From Rhodococcus sp. 06-462-5 (GTDB taxonomy: Bacteria; Actinomycetota; Actinomycetes; Mycobacteriales; Mycobacteriaceae), in assembly GCF_002258315.1 (NCBI RefSeq), contig NZ_NOYD01000029.1:168148-232147 (forward strand): a stretch of DNA of 64,000 bases, given 5' to 3'. Positions 46,695 to 55,747 of the stretch are shown piece after piece; the stretch's first letter is position 1, and every line of letters begins with the position of its first letter. Both the position numbers and the translations under genes were made by a program. Under the pieces are notes generated by a model. It was not told the origin of the DNA and made no database searches. It saw only the letters and a list, made by a program, of their open reading frames with translations.

Positions 46695-47357
46695 GTGACC
46701 GAGGCCCCCGCAACACATCCGCACTCGACGACGCGCACCATCGTGCACGTCCTCCGGCACGGCGAGGTGCACAACCCCAAGGGAATCCTGTACGGACGTC
46801 TGCCCGGCTTCAAGCTCTCGGTGACCGGTCAGTCGCAGGCCAAGGCAGTGGCCGACGCGCTCGCCGGCCACGACATCACCCACGTCGTGGCATCGCCGCT
46901 GCTGCGCGCACAGGAAACAGCCGGACCCATCGCGGCGGCTCACGGCCTGACGATCGCCGAGGACGAGAACCTCATCGAAGCAGGCAACGAGTTCGAGGGA
47001 CTGCGCGTGGCCGTCGGCGACGGTGCCCTGCGCCGACCACGGCACTGGTGGAAGCTTCGCGATCCCTTCACCCCGTCGTGGGGCGAGCCGTATCTGCAGA
47101 TCGCGCACCGCATGCTCGCCGCCGTCAACGCGGCCCGCGTCGAAGCCGTCGGGCACGAGGCCGTCTGCGTCAGCCACCAGCTCCCGGTGTGGACACTGCG
47201 CCGATTCCTGCAGGGCGACCGGCTCTGGCACGACCCGCGTAATCGTCAGTGCGGACTCGCCTCGCTCACCTCGCTCGTCTACGAGGGCGATCAGCTCGTG
47301 GACCTCGTCTACTCCGAGCCCGCAGGAGCATCCGATCCGAGGATCTCCGGTGCGTAG
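46695..47357 (+). CDS. Histidine phosphatase-family protein (Rv0525-like)
   Basis: A 220-residue phosphoglycerate-mutase-fold protein with HVLRHGEVHNP near residue 18 (phospho-acceptor His), SPLLRAQETAGPIA near 67 and the second His in VCVSHQLPVWTLRRFL near 158. GTG 46695 starts it about 50 bases after hemL. It overlaps the thioredoxin-like gene by eight bases. The substrate is unknown; linkage to hemL and cytochrome c genes is conserved in mycobacteria. Confidence 0.85.
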   Translation: MTEAPATHPHSTTRTIVHVLRHGEVHNPKGILYGRLPGFKLSVTGQSQAKAVADALAGHDITHVVASPLLRAQETAGPIAAAHGLTIAEDENLIEAGNEFEGLRVAVGDGALRRPRHWWKLRDPFTPSWGEPYLQIAHRMLAAVNAARVEAVGHEAVCVSHQLPVWTLRRFLQGDRLWHDPRNRQCGLASLTSLVYEGDQLVDLVYSEPAGASDPRISGA

Positions 47358-47937
47358 GTTTCTGCTCGCAGTGTCCGCGGTGGCACTTGTCGCCGGCTGC
47401 TCGACCGGCACCGACGCGGTGGCGCAGGGCGGCACTTTCCAGTTCGTCTCACCCGGCGGCAAGACCGACATCTTCTACGAGCCCGACGAGCGCGGCACCA
47501 TCGGCGAACTGTCCGGGCCGGATCTGATGACCGAGGGCAAGACGACCTCGTTGTCCGACTACGACGGTGACGTCGTCGTTCTCAACGTCTGGGGTCAGTG
47601 GTGCGGTCCGTGCCGCGGCGAGGCCGACGACCTCGAAGACGTCTACGAGGCCACCAAGTCCCTCGGCGTCGAGTTCCTCGGCATCAACGTGCGCGACGAG
47701 TCGCAGACCGCCGCACAGGACTTCGTCGTCAGCAACAACGTGAGCTACTCCTCGATCTACGACCCGCCCATGCGCACCCTCAACGCGCTCGGCGGCGTCC
47801 CCACCTCCGTCATTCCGACGACCGTCGTGCTCGACCGACAGCATCGCGTCGCGGCAGTGTTCTTGCGGGAGCTGCTCGCCGAGGACCTGCAACCCGTCGT
47901 CGAGCGTGTGGCAGCCGAGGAGCCAGTGCAGCAGTGA
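47350..47937 (+). CDS. TlpA/ResA-like thioredoxin lipoprotein for cytochrome c maturation
   Basis: A 195-residue lipoprotein, lipobox ALVAGC near residue 16, then a thioredoxin domain with WGQWCGPCRGE near residue 82 and cis-proline in VIPTTVVLD near 156. GTG 47350 overlaps the previous gene and its stop overlaps ccdA by GTGA. It should hold the heme-binding cysteines of apocytochromes reduced, taking electrons from CcdA. Confidence 0.9.
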   Translation: MRRFLLAVSAVALVAGCSTGTDAVAQGGTFQFVSPGGKTDIFYEPDERGTIGELSGPDLMTEGKTTSLSDYDGDVVVLNVWGQWCGPCRGEADDLEDVYEATKSLGVEFLGINVRDESQTAAQDFVVSNNVSYSSIYDPPMRTLNALGGVPTSVIPTTVVLDRQHRVAAVFLRELLAEDLQPVVERVAAEEPVQQ

Positions 47938-48752
47938 ACGTGACTCACCTGGCCGGGATCGGCGCGAGTTTCCAGGAAGCCGCGGCCTCCGGGCCACTGA
48001 TCCTGGCCCTCGGAGCCTGCGTGCTGGCCGGGCTCGTCTCCTTCGCGTCGCCGTGCGTGGTGCCCCTGGTGCCCGGATACCTCTCGTACCTCGCCGGAGT
48101 TGTCGGAGCCGATGCCCCGGCCGTCAGCGCCGACGAGGCGGCGGTGAAGACGAAGGTGCGCAGCGGCCGGTTGCGCGTGGCCGGGGCGGCGGGACTGTTC
48201 GTCCTCGGATTCACCGTCGTGTTCGTTCTCGCCACCGCATCGGTGTTCGGAGCGATCTCCGTCCTGTCGATCAACCGCGAACTGCTCATGCGAATCGGCG
48301 GCGTCGTCACCATCGCCATGGGCCTGGTGTTCGTCGGACTGATCCCGGCCCTGCAGCGCGACGTGCGCTTCGAGCCGAGGCAGATCGGCTCACTGGCCGG
48401 AGCGCCGCTGCTCGGCGGTGTCTTCGCACTCGGATGGACTCCGTGCCTCGGGCCGACGCTCGCAGGCGTCATCTCTCTGGCCGCAGGGACCGACGGCACG
48501 ACGGCAGCGCGTGGCGTCGTCCTGATCGTGGCGTACTGCCTCGGTCTCGGCCTACCGTTCGTGATCCTCGCGTTCGGTTCGGTCAGCGCGCTGCGAGGCG
48601 TCGGCTGGCTACGTACACATGCACGACAGATACAGGTGTTCGGCGGAATCATGTTGATAGCAGTAGGAATTGCACTGGTCACCGGTGCCTGGGATCAGTT
48701 CGTCGGTTGGGTGCGCGACGCCTTCGTCTCCGATGTGGTGTTGCCGATATGA
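47934..48752 (+). CDS. ccdA: CcdA-family thiol-disulfide electron carrier
   Basis: A 272-residue membrane protein with six hydrophobic helices. The two redox cysteines are in FASPCVVPLVPGYLSYLAG near residue 42 and LGWTPCLGPTLAGVISL near 169. It passes cytosolic reductant across the membrane to the thioredoxin-like lipoprotein encoded upstream. GTG 47934 overlaps the upstream gene and ATGA joins it to resB. Confidence 0.93.
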   Translation: MNVTHLAGIGASFQEAAASGPLILALGACVLAGLVSFASPCVVPLVPGYLSYLAGVVGADAPAVSADEAAVKTKVRSGRLRVAGAAGLFVLGFTVVFVLATASVFGAISVLSINRELLMRIGGVVTIAMGLVFVGLIPALQRDVRFEPRQIGSLAGAPLLGGVFALGWTPCLGPTLAGVISLAAGTDGTTAARGVVLIVAYCLGLGLPFVILAFGSVSALRGVGWLRTHARQIQVFGGIMLIAVGIALVTGAWDQFVGWVRDAFVSDVVLPI

Positions 48753-50368
48753 CCGCCGACGTCGAAGAACGTACCGAGGCGTCGCCGCCGCACAAGCAAT
48801 CGATGCTGGGCAGGGCAGTGGCTCTGGTCCGCAACACCTGGCGCGGCCTGACCAGCATGCGAACCGCGCTCGTGCTGCTGTTCCTGCTGGCCTTCGCCGC
48901 AGTGCCCGGTGCCTTGGTGCCGCAGCGCAGCCTCAACGCGGGCAAGGTCGACGAGTACATCGCCGACCGCCCGACCCTCGGCCCGATCATGGACAGGCTC
49001 GAACTGTTCGACGTCTTCGGCAGCTTCTGGTTCACCGCGATCTACGCGCTGCTGTTCGTCTCGCTCATCGGCTGCATCCTGCCGCGCTGCATCGAGCACG
49101 CGAAGCAGTTGCGTACCAAGCCCGTTCGCGCGCCCCGCAACCTCTCCCGTCTGCCGCACCACAGTCGCTACGACGTCGACGGAACGCCGGAGGAGGTCGC
49201 CGCACAGGTGCGCACCCAGTTGCGCGGCTGGCGCGTCGCCCAGCGAACCGAGGACGGCGGAGCAGTGACGCTGTCGGCGGAGAAGGGCTACGTCCGCGAA
49301 CTCGGCAACCTCGTCTTCCACCTCTCGCTCGTCGGACTGCTCGCCGCCATCGCCATGGGCAAACTGCTCGGATACGAAGGCAACCGCATCGTCATCGCCG
49401 ACGACGGACCCGGCTTCTGCACCTCGACCCCGGCGAACTACGACTCGTTCCGCGCAGGCAACCTCGTCGACGGCACCGACCTCGAACCACTGTGCGTGCG
49501 CGTCAAGGACTTCACGGCCGACTACCTCGACACCGGCCAGGCCGAGATGTTCACCTCCAACATCGAGTACCAGGCAGGCCAGGACCTCACGAACAACGTC
49601 TGGCGCGACGACCAACTGCAGGTCAACCATCCGCTGCGCGTCGCCGGAGACCGTGTCTACCTGCAGGGCCACGGCTACGCACCCACCTTCACCGTGACGT
49701 TCCCCAACGGCGAAACCCGCACCGACACCATCCAATGGCAGCCGACGGACGCCACGACCTTCCTCTCCAGCGGAGTACTGCGCGTCGACCCGCCCGGCGG
49801 CTTGTATCCCGACGCTTTGGACCGGCGCAAGAACCAGATCGCCATCGAGGGACTGTTCGCGCCGACGGCGTCGTTCCACGGCAGCCTGCTGTCGTCGAGC
49901 TTCCCCGCCATGAACGACCCCGCCGTCGCCATCGACATCTACAAGGGCGACACCGGACTCGACACCGGACTGCCGCAGTCCATCTTCTCGCTCGATCAGG
50001 AAATGATCGCCCAGGGACGCCTCGTGAAACAGGACCGCGTCAACCTGATGCCAGGAGAATCCGCGACGCTCAGCGACGGAACGGTCGTCACGTTCGACGG
50101 AGCGAAGGAATTCGTCAACCTTCAGGTCTCGCACGACCCGGCTCAGACCTGGGTGCTCGTCTTCGCACTCACGATGATGGGCGGACTGCTCGTCTCACTG
50201 GTGATCAAGCGTCGCAGAATCTGGGTCCGACTCACCGCCGACGCCCAGGCACGACGTACTGTAGTAGACCTCGGCGGACTTGCACGCACCGATCAGGCGG
50301 GGTGGGGCGAAGAGTTCGACCGCCTGTGCACCCGCCTGCTCGGCGATACCTCGAAACAGGAGAACTGA
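48749..50368 (+). CDS. resB: ResB, cytochrome c biogenesis protein (system II)
   Basis: A 539-residue membrane protein. Helices lie near residues 35-55, 85-105 and 190-215, with a large extracytoplasmic domain from about 220 to 465 and a last helix near 470-490. TSMRTALVLLFLLAFAAVPGALVPQR near residue 31 and GFWFT-type FDVFGSFWFTAIYALLFVSLIGC are family blocks. With CcsB it forms the heme-delivering synthetase that attaches heme to CXXCH motifs. ATG 48749 overlaps ccdA. Confidence 0.92.
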   Translation: MTADVEERTEASPPHKQSMLGRAVALVRNTWRGLTSMRTALVLLFLLAFAAVPGALVPQRSLNAGKVDEYIADRPTLGPIMDRLELFDVFGSFWFTAIYALLFVSLIGCILPRCIEHAKQLRTKPVRAPRNLSRLPHHSRYDVDGTPEEVAAQVRTQLRGWRVAQRTEDGGAVTLSAEKGYVRELGNLVFHLSLVGLLAAIAMGKLLGYEGNRIVIADDGPGFCTSTPANYDSFRAGNLVDGTDLEPLCVRVKDFTADYLDTGQAEMFTSNIEYQAGQDLTNNVWRDDQLQVNHPLRVAGDRVYLQGHGYAPTFTVTFPNGETRTDTIQWQPTDATTFLSSGVLRVDPPGGLYPDALDRRKNQIAIEGLFAPTASFHGSLLSSSFPAMNDPAVAIDIYKGDTGLDTGLPQSIFSLDQEMIAQGRLVKQDRVNLMPGESATLSDGTVVTFDGAKEFVNLQVSHDPAQTWVLVFALTMMGGLLVSLVIKRRRIWVRLTADAQARRTVVDLGGLARTDQAGWGEEFDRLCTRLLGDTSKQEN

Positions 50369-50371
50369 CCG

Positions 50372-51337
50372 ATGCCGATCAACGAGACCCTCTCGCAGTA
50401 CAGCGACTGGTCCTTCGAATCAGCGTTCACCATCTACGTGCTCGCATTCGTCCTGCTCATCGCCCAGTACGCCTCCGCCAAGGCGACGGCCGCCCAGGCC
50501 AAGGAACTCGTCGGTGCCGGTGCCCCCGTTGCCGACAGCCGACCGGGACGCGTCGTCGAAACGCCGAAGCGCCCGCTGTCCGAGCGACTCGCAGGTATGG
50601 GCTTCGCGTTGCTCGCCCCGGCTCTCGCCCTGCACGTCGCCTCGGTGGTGCTCCGCGGTTTCGCTACCCACCGCTTCCCGCTCGGCAACATGTACGAGTT
50701 CGTCACCATGGCCACCGCAGCCGCTGCCCTCACCTCGGTGATCGTGCTGCGCAAGAAGACGATGCGCCCGATGCTCGTGTTCGTCCTCGCACCGGTCATC
50801 GTGCTGATGTTCTTCGCCGCCACCAAGCTCTACGCCGACGCCGCACCGGTCGTCCCCGCACTGCGCTCCTACTGGCTGCCCATCCACGTCACCATCGTCA
50901 GCGTCGGCAGCGGCATCCTGCTGGTCTCCGGTGTCGCGTCCCTGCTGTTCCTGCTGCGCATCAAGCAGCCCCTGGGAGAGGAAAGCGTCGGTTTCTGGGG
51001 CAAATTCGCCTCCAAGCTGCCCGACGCCCAGGCCCTCGACCGACTCGCCTACAAGACGACCATCGTCGCCTTCCCGCTCTTCGGAGCCGGCGTCATCCTC
51101 GGCGCAATCTGGGCCGAAGCCGCCTGGGGACGCTTCTGGGGCTGGGACCCCAAAGAGACGATGTCGTTCATCACCTGGATCATCTACGCCGCCTACCTGC
51201 ACGCCCGCGCCACCTCCGGATGGCGCAACACCCGCGCCGCCTGGATCAACATCGCCGGATTCACCGCCATGCTCTTCAACCTCTTCATCATCAACATGGT
51301 GGTCTCGGGACTGCACAGCTACGCGGGTCTGAACTAG
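50372..51337 (+). CDS. ccsB: CcsB/CcsA cytochrome c assembly protein
   Basis: A 321-residue membrane protein with about eight helices. FPLGNMYEFVTMATAAAAL near residue 106 and the heme-handling tryptophan-rich loop AAWGRFWGWDPKETMSFITWIIYAAYLHAR near 250-278 are diagnostic of CcsA/CcsB. Histidines in LPIHVTIV and LHARAT are likely heme ligands. ATG 50372 follows resB by three bases with AGGAG upstream. It is the last gene of the maturation operon. Confidence 0.93.
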   Translation: MPINETLSQYSDWSFESAFTIYVLAFVLLIAQYASAKATAAQAKELVGAGAPVADSRPGRVVETPKRPLSERLAGMGFALLAPALALHVASVVLRGFATHRFPLGNMYEFVTMATAAAALTSVIVLRKKTMRPMLVFVLAPVIVLMFFAATKLYADAAPVVPALRSYWLPIHVTIVSVGSGILLVSGVASLLFLLRIKQPLGEESVGFWGKFASKLPDAQALDRLAYKTTIVAFPLFGAGVILGAIWAEAAWGRFWGWDPKETMSFITWIIYAAYLHARATSGWRNTRAAWINIAGFTAMLFNLFIINMVVSGLHSYAGLN

Positions 51338-51457
51338 TTTTCGACAGCTGTGCAGGCTCCGCGCGGGACTGCCAGCTGGTAGCGTCCGATCCGGCTCGAT
51401 GGGGGACACATCCGAGCTCGGATCTTCGATGTGGACGCGAACTGGGGGGAATCGGTC

Positions 51458-53230
51458 ATGGCCGATCGGCACGAGGACAACTGGCAACCCGTCCGGCCTC
51501 TGGACGACGATGTGCCCGAAGAACACGTAGCGCCGTCCCCTGGATCCGAGCCGGTCGTCGTCGCATCGACGTCGGAGGCCACATCCGCACCGCCGCGGGA
51601 GCCCTTCCGATCGACCCCCATCACCATGCCGCCCGAGAGCATCTCGAACCCGCCCGCGCCGCAGCCCGAGGCCGCGCCCACACCGCCGCCGGTTCCTGCG
51701 CCGCGCGCGGCCCAACCGAAGGACGGATCTGAGCCGGTACAAGGTGGAGGTAACGATGCCGTGGTCGCCGCGACCCCGGCCGAGGTAGACAAGACGGCAA
51801 CGGCGGCACCCACGAAACCGGTGGAACCGCCGAAGACTCCCGTGGCGTCGACCGTGAAACCGACTCCTCCACACACGCCGAGCGAAGCGAGCCCGCCCGT
51901 CGTATCGGGACCGACCCCGCCGCAGAATCCGGTGCCGCAGAACCCGGTGCCGCAGAACCCGGTGCCGCAGAACCCGGTGCAACAGAACCAGTGGGCTCCG
52001 CAGAATGTCGGCGGGCCGCAGAATCAAGCTGGGCCGCAGAACTATTGGGCACCACAGAACCATGGCAGCCCACAGGGGCAGTTCGCGCCGGAGGGGCAAT
52101 GGAACCCCCAGAATCAGTGGAACCCCCAGAACCAATGGGGACCTCAGCCCGGCCAGTGGCCCGAGCAGCCGCATCCGGGTCAGCCCCAGCAGCTTCGGCA
52201 AGGCCCGGGCGACGCGTTGGTGGTCGCACCGGGAGCGGTACCGGCCGTGGACCCGAATCGGTCGGGGGAGCAGTTGGCACCGCAGCCGGTGTCCTCGCTC
52301 GATCTCGGCAGTTCGTTGCTCGTCCGGTCAGGGAATGCGCCGCCGGTGGCCGGGTGGCGTCGGGCGCTGTATCTGATGTCGGGTGGTCGTGTGGACGTCG
52401 GCAACAGTGCGGCCCAGCAGCGACGCCTGGTGTTGACGGCGCAGGTGGATCGGCCTCTCGTCGGGTGCCATCGTGTCGCGGTCCTGTCGCTGAAGGGGGG
52501 TGTCGGCAAGACCACGACGACGGCCACCCTCGGCTCGACGTTCGCCGAGATTCGAGGTGATCGGGTGATCGCTATCGACGCCAACCCCGACCGTGGAACG
52601 CTGGGGCAGAAGGTGCCGCTCGAGACGGCTGCCACCGTTCGTAATCTGTTGCGCGACATACAGTCTCTTGATCGCTACAGCGATGTCAGGGCCTACACGT
52701 CGCAGAACGTGCATCGACTGGAGGTGTTGGCATCCGATTCGGACCCGGCGGCCTCGGAGGCATTCAGCGGTGAGGATTACGACCGCGCGGTGTCGCTGCT
52801 CGAGAAGTTCTACAGCATCGTCATCACGGACTGCGGCACCGGTCTGATGCACTCGGCCATGGAAAGAATCCTCGAGGGAGCCGACACACTGGTGGTGGTC
52901 AGCTCGGGATCGGTGGATGGTGTGCGGAGCGCGTCGGCAACGCTGGATTGGCTCGATGCGCACGGCTATCGCGAGCTGGTCGCCACATCGGTTGCGGTGG
53001 TCAACGGGGTTCGGCCGAGGGCCGGAAAGGTCGACCTGCAGAAGGTTGTCGAGCACTTCGAGCAACGATGCGCCCGGGTGCGAACGATCCCGTTCGACCC
53101 GCATCTCGAGGAGGGGGCGGAAATCGAACTCGATCGTCTTCGTGGACGCACGCGGAATGCGCTGTTGGAAGTCGCAGCGGCGGTAGCGGCAGGATTCCCC
53201 GACGCGCCCACCGCTACCCACCGCTACTGA
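51458..53230 (+). CDS. MinD/ParA-like ATPase with Pro/Gln/Asn-repeat N-terminus (Rv0530-like)
   Basis: A 590-residue protein. ATG 51458 has GGGGGA seven bases upstream. Residues 1-330 are disordered, rich in Pro, Gln and Asn, with tandem repeats: four 15-base PQNPV units at 51920-51979 and an 18-base WNPQNQ-type repeat at about 52098-52151. The C-terminal part is a deviant-Walker ATPase: LSLKGGVGKTTTTATLGS near residue 345, IAIDANPDRGTLG near 372. The same layout occurs in ESX-associated EspI-like proteins, but no ESX gene is nearby. It follows ccsB as in mycobacteria. Confidence 0.8.
   Translation: MADRHEDNWQPVRPLDDDVPEEHVAPSPGSEPVVVASTSEATSAPPREPFRSTPITMPPESISNPPAPQPEAAPTPPPVPAPRAAQPKDGSEPVQGGGNDAVVAATPAEVDKTATAAPTKPVEPPKTPVASTVKPTPPHTPSEASPPVVSGPTPPQNPVPQNPVPQNPVPQNPVQQNQWAPQNVGGPQNQAGPQNYWAPQNHGSPQGQFAPEGQWNPQNQWNPQNQWGPQPGQWPEQPHPGQPQQLRQGPGDALVVAPGAVPAVDPNRSGEQLAPQPVSSLDLGSSLLVRSGNAPPVAGWRRALYLMSGGRVDVGNSAAQQRRLVLTAQVDRPLVGCHRVAVLSLKGGVGKTTTTATLGSTFAEIRGDRVIAIDANPDRGTLGQKVPLETAATVRNLLRDIQSLDRYSDVRAYTSQNVHRLEVLASDSDPAASEAFSGEDYDRAVSLLEKFYSIVITDCGTGLMHSAMERILEGADTLVVVSSGSVDGVRSASATLDWLDAHGYRELVATSVAVVNGVRPRAGKVDLQKVVEHFEQRCARVRTIPFDPHLEEGAEIELDRLRGRTRNALLEVAAAVAAGFPDAPTATHRY
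51920..51979 (+). repeat. Tandem 15-bp repeats encoding PQNPV
   Basis: Four in-frame copies of a 15-base unit (CCGCAGAAYCCGGTG) lie in the disordered part of the MinD/ParA-like gene. The unit length is a multiple of three, so copy-number change would alter length and not frame. Confidence 0.9.
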
Positions 53231-53243
53231 GAGCTACCGGACC

Positions 53244-53441
53244 CTACTCGCTGGGTTCGGTGCCGGCCTCGGTCCCGTCTTTCCCTCCGCGGCGAGCTTC
53301 ACGGTTGATTCGCCACAGAAAATCGGGATCGTCATCGGGTCCGACAGTGCGGGTGGGTGGAGCCTGCGTGCTGGGTCCGAATGCCTTCCAGAACAGCACG
53401 ATCACTGCCACCAAGCCGATCAACGCCAATAGATAAATCAC
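53244..53441 (-). CDS. Small single-pass membrane protein
   Basis: A 65-residue protein starting at GTG 53441, with AGGAGG six bases upstream deciding the start over a longer upstream frame. One N-terminal helix (VIYLLALIGLVAVIVLFWKAFG) is followed by a polar tail with DDDPDFLWRINREARRGG. It is convergent with the MinD-like gene. Function unknown; the strong ribosome-binding site supports a real gene. Confidence 0.75.
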   Translation of the reverse strand: MIYLLALIGLVAVIVLFWKAFGPSTQAPPTRTVGPDDDPDFLWRINREARRGGKDGTEAGTEPSE

Positions 53442-53577
53442 GACGCACCTCCTACTACGAGGGTAGCCGTGATGCAACCACCTCCGCACCCGTCGAGCGT
53501 CGAAGATTCCTGAGAATGTTCGATGAGTTCGTACGGGTACGGATACCGCCGGTGGATCGCCCTTCGGGGCTTGCGAA

Positions 53578-53793
53578 TCAGTGGTGTGTGCCGGCTTCCG
53601 TCGTCAGAGAGGTCAGCAACTGCATGACCTCGGTCTCGCGGAATCGACGGTGCCCGCCCGGAGTGCGGAGCGATCCGAGGCGCCCGGCGTGGGCCCAGCG
53701 CGTCACTGTCTTGGGGTCGACGTGAAAAAGCGCGGCTACCTGACCCGGCGTGAGAAGTGAGTCCTGAGCCTTGTGAAATGTGGGTGCGCTCAT
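53578..53793 (-). CDS. bldC: BldC developmental-type transcriptional regulator
   Basis: A 71-residue MerR-like single-domain protein. LLTPGQVAALFHVDPKTVTRWAHAGRLGSLRTPGGHRRFRETEV closely follows Streptomyces BldC, which binds direct repeats cooperatively. ATG 53793 has AGGAGG nine bases upstream. It is transcribed away from the DUF4229 gene across a 198-base gap. Mycolata carry BldC without sporulating, so the regulon is likely different. Confidence 0.92.
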   Translation of the reverse strand: MSAPTFHKAQDSLLTPGQVAALFHVDPKTVTRWAHAGRLGSLRTPGGHRRFRETEVMQLLTSLTTEAGTHH

Positions 53794-53991
53794 CTGTCGT
53801 GTCCTCCTACGATGCGGTTCGGTGCATATGCGTCGAACCGGAGATATCGGTCTGCTGCGTTCGGTCCCCATGGTTGCACTCGAACCCCTAGGTACTCGAC
53901 TGATACAAGGTTGGTAAAGGGGAGGTAATGGACAAATCGGTCATGCCGGGGTTGGGTCGGTATGCCTGCCGAGCCCGGTAGATTGGGACCC

Positions 53992-54345
53992 GTGAGCGAC
54001 GCGACGAATGCCGAGAGTAACAATCCCACCAGCGGAAATGCCGCGCCAGGTAGGTCGGCGAAGAAGTCCCTCGCCGTCAACCTCGGTGTCTACACCTTCG
54101 CGCGACTGGCGCTCGTCGTCGTGATCGCGGCCGTCATCGTCGGGGTCGGTTTACTCTTCGGCGTCGAGGTCCCGGTACTCGTGGCCGCGATTTTCTCGGT
54201 GCTGATCTCGCTACCGCTGTCGCTGCTCCTGTTCAAGAACATGCGCATCCGCGTCAACGAGTCCATTGCAGCTGTCGACGAGGACAGGCGCGCCGCGCGC
54301 GCGGACCTGCAGTCGAAGCTGCGCGGTGAAGACGGCAAGAAATGA
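53992..54345 (+). CDS. DUF4229 membrane protein
   Basis: A 117-residue protein. About 25 polar residues lead into [26 protein letters not shown], then a second helix [25 protein letters not shown] and a charged tail ([16 protein letters not shown]). This is the DUF4229 pattern common in actinobacteria. GTG 53992 is the start; ATGA joins it to the CysK2-like gene. Function unknown. Confidence 0.8.
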   Translation: MSDATNAESNNPTSGNAAPGRSAKKSLAVNLGVYTFARLALVVVIAAVIVGVGLLFGVEVPVLVAAIFSVLISLPLSLLLFKNMRIRVNESIAAVDEDRRAARADLQSKLRGEDGKK

Positions 54346-55424
54346 CCAGGTCGGTCGATCACTCGGGATCTCGGGCGTGGGTCGACAACGCAGTCCGGTT
54401 GATCGAGGCCGATTCCCAGCGCAGCGCGGACACACATCTGTTGCGCTACCCCCTCCCCGCGGCCTGGGGGATCTCGCTGTACCTCAAGGACGAGTCGACG
54501 CACATCACCGGCAGCCTGAAGCATCGGCTGGCTCGGTCGCTCTTTCTGTACGCAATCTGCAACGGCTGGGTCACCGAACGCACCACGGTGATCGAGGCTT
54601 CGTCGGGCTCCACTGCGGTCAGTGAAGCGTATTTCGCCGGACTGCTCGGATTGAAATTCGTCGCCGTGATGCCACGGAGCACAAGCCCGGCCAAGATCGC
54701 ACTCATCGAGTCCCACGGCGGAAGATGTCACTTCGTCGACAAGCCCGGCGAGATGTACACCGAAGCGCATCGACTCGCGGCTGAGCCCGACAGCCACTAC
54801 ATGGACCAGTTCACGCACGCCGAACGAGCCACCGACTGGCGCGGAAACAACAACATCGCCGAGTCCATCTTCGACCAGTTGCGGCTCGAGGAATGCCCCA
54901 TTCCCGACTGGGTGGTCGTCGGTGCAGGAACCGGTGGAACCAGCGCCACCATCGGCCGCTACATCCGATATCGCAGGCACGCAACGCAACTGGCAGTGGT
55001 CGACCCCGAGAATTCGGCGTTCATCGGCGGCTACGAGTCCGGAGACGCGGGTTACGAAACAGGGCTGTCCTCCCGCATCGAGGGCATCGGTCGACCGCGC
55101 GTCGAACCCTCGTTCGTCGGCCAGGTGATCGATCGGATGATCGCGGTGCCCGACGCCGCCTCCGTGGCCGCCGCACGATTCACCTCAAACGCACTCGGCA
55201 AACGGGTGGGCGGTTCGACGGGCACCAACATCTGGGGTGCCTTCGGATTGATCGCGGAAATGATCGCCGCAGGCCGCAGCGGGAGCGTGGTGACACTGCT
55301 GTGCGACGGTGGAGATCGATATTCGCAGACCTACTTCGACGACGCCTGGGTCTCGAACCAGGGCATGGACCTCGACGGAGCAACGGCAGCGCTGGAACGG
55401 TTCATTCGTACCGGGGTGCTCTGA
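54342..55424 (+). CDS. PLP-dependent cysteine synthase-family enzyme, CysK2-like
   Basis: A 360-residue fold-type II PLP enzyme. The Schiff-base lysine is in [14 protein letters not shown] near residue 60, the substrate loop in [19 protein letters not shown] near 87 and the phosphate loop in [15 protein letters not shown] near 195. The sequence is closer to mycobacterial CysK2 (S-sulfocysteine synthase) than to CysK1 or CysM as I recall. A sulfur-amino-acid role is likely; exact substrates are inferred. It is coupled to the DUF4229 gene. Confidence 0.82.
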   Translation: MTRSVDHSGSRAWVDNAVRLIEADSQRSADTHLLRYPLPAAWGISLYLKDESTHITGSLKHRLARSLFLYAICNGWVTERTTVIEASSGSTAVSEAYFAGLLGLKFVAVMPRSTSPAKIALIESHGGRCHFVDKPGEMYTEAHRLAAEPDSHYMDQFTHAERATDWRGNNNIAESIFDQLRLEECPIPDWVVVGAGTGGTSATIGRYIRYRRHATQLAVVDPENSAFIGGYESGDAGYETGLSSRIEGIGRPRVEPSFVGQVIDRMIAVPDAASVAAARFTSNALGKRVGGSTGTNIWGAFGLIAEMIAAGRSGSVVTLLCDGGDRYSQTYFDDAWVSNQGMDLDGATAALERFIRTGVL

Positions 55425-55430
55425 GGCGAC

Positions 55431-55742
55431 CTACTTGCTCACCGCCATCGATGCCGCTGCCGTTGCAGCAGACACCGCGGTGACCGCCGGCCAGGCACCG
55501 ATCTTCTTGGCGAGCGGGTGCGAGGCACCGAACGCGACGAGGTAGGTCCCGAGCAAGGCACCGGCACGGGCCGAACCCGAGGATTTCTGCCAACGGATCG
55601 TGCATGCCACCCCGACAGCTGCGAGCACCGCTCCGCCGAGCTGACGATTGTGTGACTGCCGGGCAACGGCGAAGCCGCCGAGCAGACCGCCGGCAGCGAG
55701 CGCGGACGTGGCGAGCGAGCGGCGAGTGTCGTTGGTGGGCAT
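55431..55742 (-). CDS. Small hydrophobic protein
   Basis: A 103-residue protein. ATG 55742 is chosen; ATG 55748 is in frame. Hydrophobic stretches lie at about 10-27, 35-50 and 63-100 (SALAAGGLLGGFAVA, LGGAVLAAVGVACTI, AVTAVSAATAAASMAV). It is convergent with the CysK2-like gene and follows pepN. Unrecognised. Confidence 0.6.
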   Translation of the reverse strand: MPTNDTRRSLATSALAAGGLLGGFAVARQSHNRQLGGAVLAAVGVACTIRWQKSSGSARAGALLGTYLVAFGASHPLAKKIGAWPAVTAVSAATAAASMAVSK

Positions 55743-55747
55743 GATCA

